DNA of 64,000 bases from Ampullaceana balthica. Taxonomy: Eukaryota > Mollusca > Gastropoda > Lymnaeidae. The notes below the pieces were generated by a model. It made no database searches. It saw nothing but the letters and a program-made list of their open reading frames with translations, and had not been told where the DNA came from. The DNA lies in contig CALYLW010000499.1 of NCBI GenBank assembly GCA_944989445.1, forward strand, positions 248,001 through 312,000, given 5' to 3'. Positions 59,551 to 64,000 of the stretch are shown here, piece by piece (position 1 is the first letter of the stretch; every line of letters begins with the position of its first letter). The position numbers were made by a program, and so were the translations under genes.

Positions 59551-59967
59551 TAAATCCTTTATGTACGAGACATAACCAAAAGAATGTTCATTATAATACG
59601 CAGCGCAAGACAATCCAAAAAATACAAAATGTGGTTATGTGTGGTAAAACATATTTAAAATAATGCGTACCGATCAGGAATATGTTTATAAAAAGTATTG
59701 TCAATATAATACGCACCTTTTTTGAGCGACAGGAAAGGTTGTTCAATATAATACGCACCACGACAATATACCAATTCATTATTTAATTATGGTACATTCG
59801 ATTTATCTGAAATTTTGAAACATCATTTTTATTATCGGCACGAGTCTGCCTGCAAAATTTCAGCTCGCTAGCTTACGAGGAAGTGGGTTAAAAATAGATC
59901 CAAAGTTTTTTCAGCACCACCAGCCCCATGCAAGCAAGCAGACACCACGAGTTAATATAAAGGATTT
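59551..59967 (-). mobile_element. TIR element, 'AAATCCTTTATAT' variant, copy 5
   Basis: Inverse orientation relative to 56869-57322. Left TAAATCCTTTATGT, right ATATAAAGGATTTG. The interior AATACGCACC, GCTCGCTAGCTTACGAG and CACCACGAGTTAATATAA is the reverse of the shared words. Non-coding. Confidence 0.75.
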
Positions 59968-60486
59968 GAAAAAGAAAACAAATTAGGTCCAAAACAAAAA
60001 TTATTAAAAGATCTCTTTGGTAGCGAGCAATCCATATCCCACATATTAATCCATAAAGTGAATATACCTTGTCATCCATCCGTCCCGTGGTTCATTAAGT
60101 AACCAGAATCCACTAAATATGTTTTATTTCATCTACCACCTACCATTCTGCACCTTAAAATAAACACTCGATGCAGCTTCAGACAAGAATCCCTAGAATG
60201 GAATGAATGCTCTAAAAATTACAGAAGCAGTCATAAATTTTTCCAAGAACCTCGTTTTCTTCCTTTCTTTCTCGTCATCAACAATTTGTTCATGATCTCA
60301 TCTCCCGCAAATTACGGCCTGGAAAAGTTAATTTATTCTGTCATAAATGTTTTCCAATTATTCCTCGACGGAGCTAATGTAGTTTATAGTTTGAACGGAA
60401 AGGAGAAAAAAATCTTGAATATAATAATTATTTTTTTTAAAACTTAAAAATATGGAGCAGATTAGATGGCAGTTAAAATCATTAAA
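59968..60486. other. Non-coding, no gene seen
   Basis: No recognised feature. Confidence 0.4.
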
Positions 60487-60893
60487 TTAAAAAAACAACT
60501 TACATTACATTAAAATTACATGTAAAAATATATTATTTTACATTAAAATTACATAAAACATATCTTACATTAAATTAATATTACATTAAAAATATCTTAC
60601 ATTACAATAAAATTACATTTAAAAACATCTTACATTACATTAAAAAGAACATTAAAAATATCTTACATTTCATTAAAATTACATTTAAAAATATCTTACA
60701 TTACATTAAAATTACATAAAAAATATCTTACATTACATTAAAATTACATTAAAAATATCTTACATTACATTAAAATTACATTAAAAATATCTTACATTAC
60801 ATTAAAATTACATTAAAAATATCTTACATTACATTAAAATTATATTAAAAATATCTTACATTACATTAAAATTACATTTAAAAAACGATCTGT
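60487..60893. repeat. ~32-bp AT-rich tandem repeat, about 12 copies
   Basis: Unit TTACATTACATTAAAATTAC plus ATTAAAAATATC. The first third is irregular (units missing a TTACA word); the last six copies are nearly identical. Confidence 0.9.
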
Positions 60894-61019
60894 TTTATAG
60901 CATGAAAAGCTAGGTTCAGCTTTAAGACGATGCTGGTCTATGGGGCAAGTGAAGCAGCGTTCACAAGTTTCTTAATCAAGGGCACACGAGGAGATTACCC
61001 GGCCGCATTTATTTTACCC

Positions 61020-61080
61020 AAAATAATGTCAGGTACCCATTCGGAGCTGGGTGGACTCAAGGTCACCCTTAGCTATGGTA
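61020..61080 (-). mobile_element. SINE body fragment
   Basis: On the minus strand: GCTAAGGGTGACCTTGAG, CTCCGAATGGGTACCTGACA; the same order as in the SINE at 54225-54515. Truncated at both ends. Confidence 0.7.
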
Positions 61081-61118
61081 CCAGACGTCCGGCAAAAGGA
61101 GTACATGTCCTCCTTTTT

Positions 61119-61563
61119 TAAATCCTTTATATTAACTCGTGGTGTCTGGTTGCGCCCTTGTCGCCAAAACTTTTGATCGATTTTTAACCCACTTGCTCGT
61201 AAGCTAGCGAGCTGAAATTTTGCAGGCAGTTTTGTGCCGATGATTAAAACGAAGTATCAAAATTCAGATCAAGCGCATGTACCGCAATTAAATTATTGAA
61301 TTTTTAGATTATTTTATTTATTCCTATGTATCATGTTATTTTTGAGATAGAGTGTCGCGGTGCATATTATATTGAACGACCTTTCTGTCGCGCAATAAGG
61401 TGCGTATTTTATTGACAACACTTTTTATAAACATACTCCTGATCGGTGCGCATTATATGAAACATGTTTTACGACACAACTGCAATTTTGTATTTTTGGA
61501 TGGTCTTGCGCTGCGTATTATAATGAACATTCTTGTAGTTACGTCTCGTACATAAATGATTTA
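61119..61563 (+). mobile_element. TIR element, 'AAATCCTTTATAT' variant, copy 6
   Basis: Colinear with 56869-57322 (CTCGTGGTGTCTGGTTGC, GTAAGCTAGCGAGCTGAAAT, GTGCGTATTTTATTGACA). Left terminus intact, right end mutated (ACATAAATGATTTA). Preceded by GTCCTCC words also present at 62340-62376, suggesting insertion into another element. Confidence 0.75.
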
Positions 61564-61823
61564 TATTCAAAAACTTGTTTTTTTACGGGTTTTCTTTATG
61601 AGCTCAATGTCCTCCGTCCGGCAGGCAAAGTTAAAGTCGTATAAAATGTCCGGATATTCTTACATTTTAAATCATAATTTTTATGTATCACTGCTACAAC
61701 TATTACATCGCATTAAAAAAACACACTTATATTATGGCTATTTTTAAAATAAAAAACTGATAAACCTAGACACGGACGAAAAACCTAGATCTAGTCATTG
61801 AAAGAGAATAAACATCTGTATTG

Positions 61824-62191
61824 GAGGTTATGAGCCGTCTTCACACAAACTTGGAAGTTTTGAAAAATAAATTGGAGGATCCGTTTATTTCATTGAAAGT
61901 CAGGGAGATGTTGACATGACTTGAGGAAAGTGGTCGAGAAGAAGAATATAATAATTTGATGGCAGATGTTAAGTTCCTGTATGAAGCATGTATTAGTTAC
62001 TTAGAAAAGTGGTTAAACCTTTTGATGAATTTCATTGCTTTAATTGGATGTACTTAGATAAAATGAAAGACTATACATTTGATAACCTTTTGGCACGTAT
62101 ATTGTATTTGAAAGAGAAGGGTATTGTAGATGATGTGCAATTGTTTGACCAATACAGCAATCTTAAATCATTTTTACAAGACAAAAATGAA
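61824..62191 (+). pseudogene. Decayed hAT-like transposase C-terminal fragment
   Basis: Two frames join into one protein-like reading. Frame 1, from ATG at 61830: SRLHTNLEVLKNK, PFISLKVREML, a stop (TGA at 61917), then MADVKFLYEACISYLEKW. After a frameshift near 62005 the second frame continues KPFDEFHCFNWMYLDKMK, LARILYLKEKG, LFDQYSNLKSF, stop at about 62192. The style (coiled YL-EKW segment, LFDQ-NLK segment) resembles the region before the dimerisation domain of hAT-derived transposases from memory; this needs a profile search. One stop and one frameshift make it non-functional. Confidence 0.5.
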
Positions 62192-62389
62192 TAGTTTTTT
62201 GAAAGACTCTTGCATGAACAGTGGCAGCTATTACAATAAAATTGTACTGACTTTAAGTTTAATCCGGGACGACGCAAATGAAATATTCAAATGTCTTCCT
62301 TTGTCGTCCCATTTTTTAAAAATTATGCCCCCCTTTGTCCTCCTTTGTGTTTTATTATGTCCTCCTTTTGGTGTCAACGTATATGGCAA

Positions 62390-62490
62390 CCCTACCCTTA
62401 GCCAAAGGAACAGGCCCCTGCGTTCATAGAGATTCGAACCCTTAACTCTTGGGCACGCCAGCCGAGCGCACTGACACGTGACCACCACGC
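62390..62490 (-). mobile_element. SINE tRNA-like head, truncated
   Basis: On the minus strand: CACGTGTCAGTGCGCTCGGC, CCCAAGAGTTAAGGGTTCGA (B box GGGTTCGAATC) and GGCCTGTTCC, then TTTGGCTAAGG where similarity to the 54.3-kb SINE begins and then stops. Confidence 0.6.
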
Positions 62491-62705
62491 CCGAAAAAAT
62501 GAAAATTATCACTTTTTTTCTATGACAAGCGGAGAATTCCAAACAAAACGAAAATCTCATTTATAAAATTTACTAAGTTTTGCAATCAAGCCCATATTTT
62601 TCATTTCCATACTAAAAGTTAAAAGAGAAAAACCAGAATTGCAGCGGCTAGTGTCCGAGAATTGAGTCAGAAATCGAAATATCGTGTGTCTGATTGAAAG
62701 AATAT
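62491..62705. other. Non-coding spacer
   Basis: No feature recognised. Confidence 0.4.
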
Positions 62706-62707
62706 GG

Positions 62708-62788
62708 AAGAATGACCAACAACGGTTACTACGAAGAATGACCAACAACGGTAACTATGAAGAATGACCAGCAACGGTAACTATGAAC
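62708..62788. repeat. 26-bp tandem repeat, 3 copies
   Basis: AGAATGACCAACAACGGT followed by (A/T)ACTA(C/T)GA, three times with three substitutions. Confidence 0.88.
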
Positions 62789-63169
62789 AAACCCGAAAGG
62801 GAAGCAACCCTAAACGCCGGAAACCCCAGCGACTGAATAAAGAAAGCGAAAAGTTCATAATCCTTTTTATCCTGAATTCTGTATCTTACTGTATGTTGTC
62901 AAATTGTATATATTTTTAATTGTTCCGTGTCAGCCATTTTTGGGATATTTGAAGATGATAATGTTAACACTGCCATTAACCTCACTATTTACCCATTCAA
63001 ACAAATTGATAGGAGACAGCAGGAGTAAAGTTCGTCGAAAGATATCATTAATTGTTCTCTTAAATCTGTAACTTGTAGTCGATTTAGCCACGTTTTTAAT
63101 TAACTCACTTTCGTTCCTGTTTGTTTGTCGGTCCAACATTTTTCAAAACTGCCAACGTAAAATTAAACC
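62789..63169. other. Non-coding, no gene seen
   Basis: AT-rich; no feature recognised. Confidence 0.4.
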
Positions 63170-63480
63170 ACTTCTGATGGTCCTAGAGATCTCAAAATTT
63201 TACCACAGATAGATCTTGGATGACAATGCATTTTAAAAAAAATTTCAGATCGATCGAATGTACCGTTATTAAATTATTGAACTTTTTAGTTTATCTATAT
63301 ATAAGCATATGTATTATCCGTCTGCTCTTGTTTACATTACATTCACGTGCCGAGTTCAAACTAACCCCGACCACATCAACCATGTTTAACATCAAGGGGA
63401 GATCAGTCATTTCCAGTCTGTAAATGTTTGTCGGGCAATGCGTATTATATTTGAACATTATCAATACTTTAAAACTCACC
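63170..63480 (+). mobile_element. TIR-element fragment, 'AAATCCCTTATAT' family
   Basis: Contains TTTCAGATCGATCGAATG, TACCGTTATTAAATTATTGA, TAGTTTATCTATATATAA, CAGTCTGTAAATGTTTGTCG and GCGTATTATATTTGAACA, in the same order as the copies at 55.9-57.3 kb. Both terminal repeats are missing. Confidence 0.6.
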
Positions 63481-64000
63481 ATAGCATACAATAAGTCTAA
63501 CAAGAAGACTAAAAAGAATAAAACGTGGGCGGGCGCTTTTTAGGCGTTTGGCTAAAGTGATTAGGGTTTACAAATGACGAGTAAGAAAATGAGTGAATTG
63601 AATTAGTTAAGCCTGAGAAGCGCCCACCCACGTTTAAGTCATATTACATCATAGTATTTGCGCATATACTTTTTAAATTTTTATCAATCCAGAAAAAGAT
63701 TTTTCCTTCACAATTCTGTGGAAAAAAAGCAACTTATTTTCTTCTTTTTAGTCCGCTTATAAAAAAGTGGTTTTTAAAAATCTTTTTATTTACTTCTATT
63801 TATTTTATTTGATCTGAGCTCAAATTTTAATGTGTAATGTTTATGCATTACAGTATTGATGATAGCGAGCATGTCGTTGTTACCAAAATCGGCATTGTCA
63901 ATAACAACCTTTTAGTCGATGTGTAGCAACACTTTTTATACCAAGCTTATTATCATTAAAAAATAAATTTAAAAGGAATAAAAACTCCCAAATTCGTTTT
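63481..64000. other. Non-coding to the end of the window
   Basis: AT-rich, no feature recognised. Confidence 0.4.

Overview
This window looks like a nuclear contig from a mollusc, probably a heterobranch gastropod. The evidence is an AT-rich, intron-and-repeat-dominated sequence, one intron-containing metazoan GPCR exon, a tRNA-headed SINE whose body resembles gastropod SINEs (from memory), Helitron and hAT-type short elements, and a minisatellite built on the metazoan TTAGGG telomere motif. No bacterial-type genes, rRNA or CRISPR were seen, and no intact tRNA gene was recognised.

Only one real protein-coding segment is convincing: the 3'-terminal exon (6921-8560, minus strand) of a serotonin 5-HT2-like receptor, running from extracellular loop 1/TM3 to the stop codon. 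It is a GC-rich island in AT-rich surroundings. The exons for TM1-TM2 should lie at higher coordinates but were not found. Two decayed transposon coding remnants are also visible: a LINE reverse transcriptase (about 880-1520, plus strand) and a hAT-like transposase C-terminal region (about 1.8 kb from the right end).

Region by region: 0-9 kb has the LINE remnant, three minisatellites (11, 18 and 29 bp) and the receptor exon. 9-15 kb carries minisatellites of 54, 33, 39, 24/52 and 19-20 bp. 16.5-29.8 kb is a cluster of non-autonomous Helitron-like copies, three of them sharing one 3' hairpin followed by CTAG, two arranged head to tail. 31.1-34.1 kb holds a 24-bp satellite with higher-order structure and a 22/23-bp array. 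34.3-39.3 kb is bounded by about 45-bp terminal inverted repeats and contains nested Harbinger-like and hAT-like MITEs. 39.4-42.5 kb is GA-rich DNA followed by a 25-bp array into which a hAT-like MITE has inserted with an 8-bp target duplication. 42.7-54.5 kb is mostly non-coding, with mariner-like, hAT-like and other MITEs, a complete small Helitron on the minus strand (46933-47827) packed with CAA repeats, and a SINE. 55.9-57.3 kb has three head-to-tail copies of a roughly 500-bp terminal-inverted-repeat element that also occurs dispersed at 16.6, 59.6, 61.1 and 63.2 kb.

The genes do not form a pathway. The main message is genome structure: by my coordinates roughly 8-9 kb is tandem-repeat DNA, and most long open reading frames are artefacts of repeats whose period is a multiple of three. 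No previously undescribed biochemical system was identified; the most interesting items are the satellite higher-order structure, the Helitron termini and the TIR elements.
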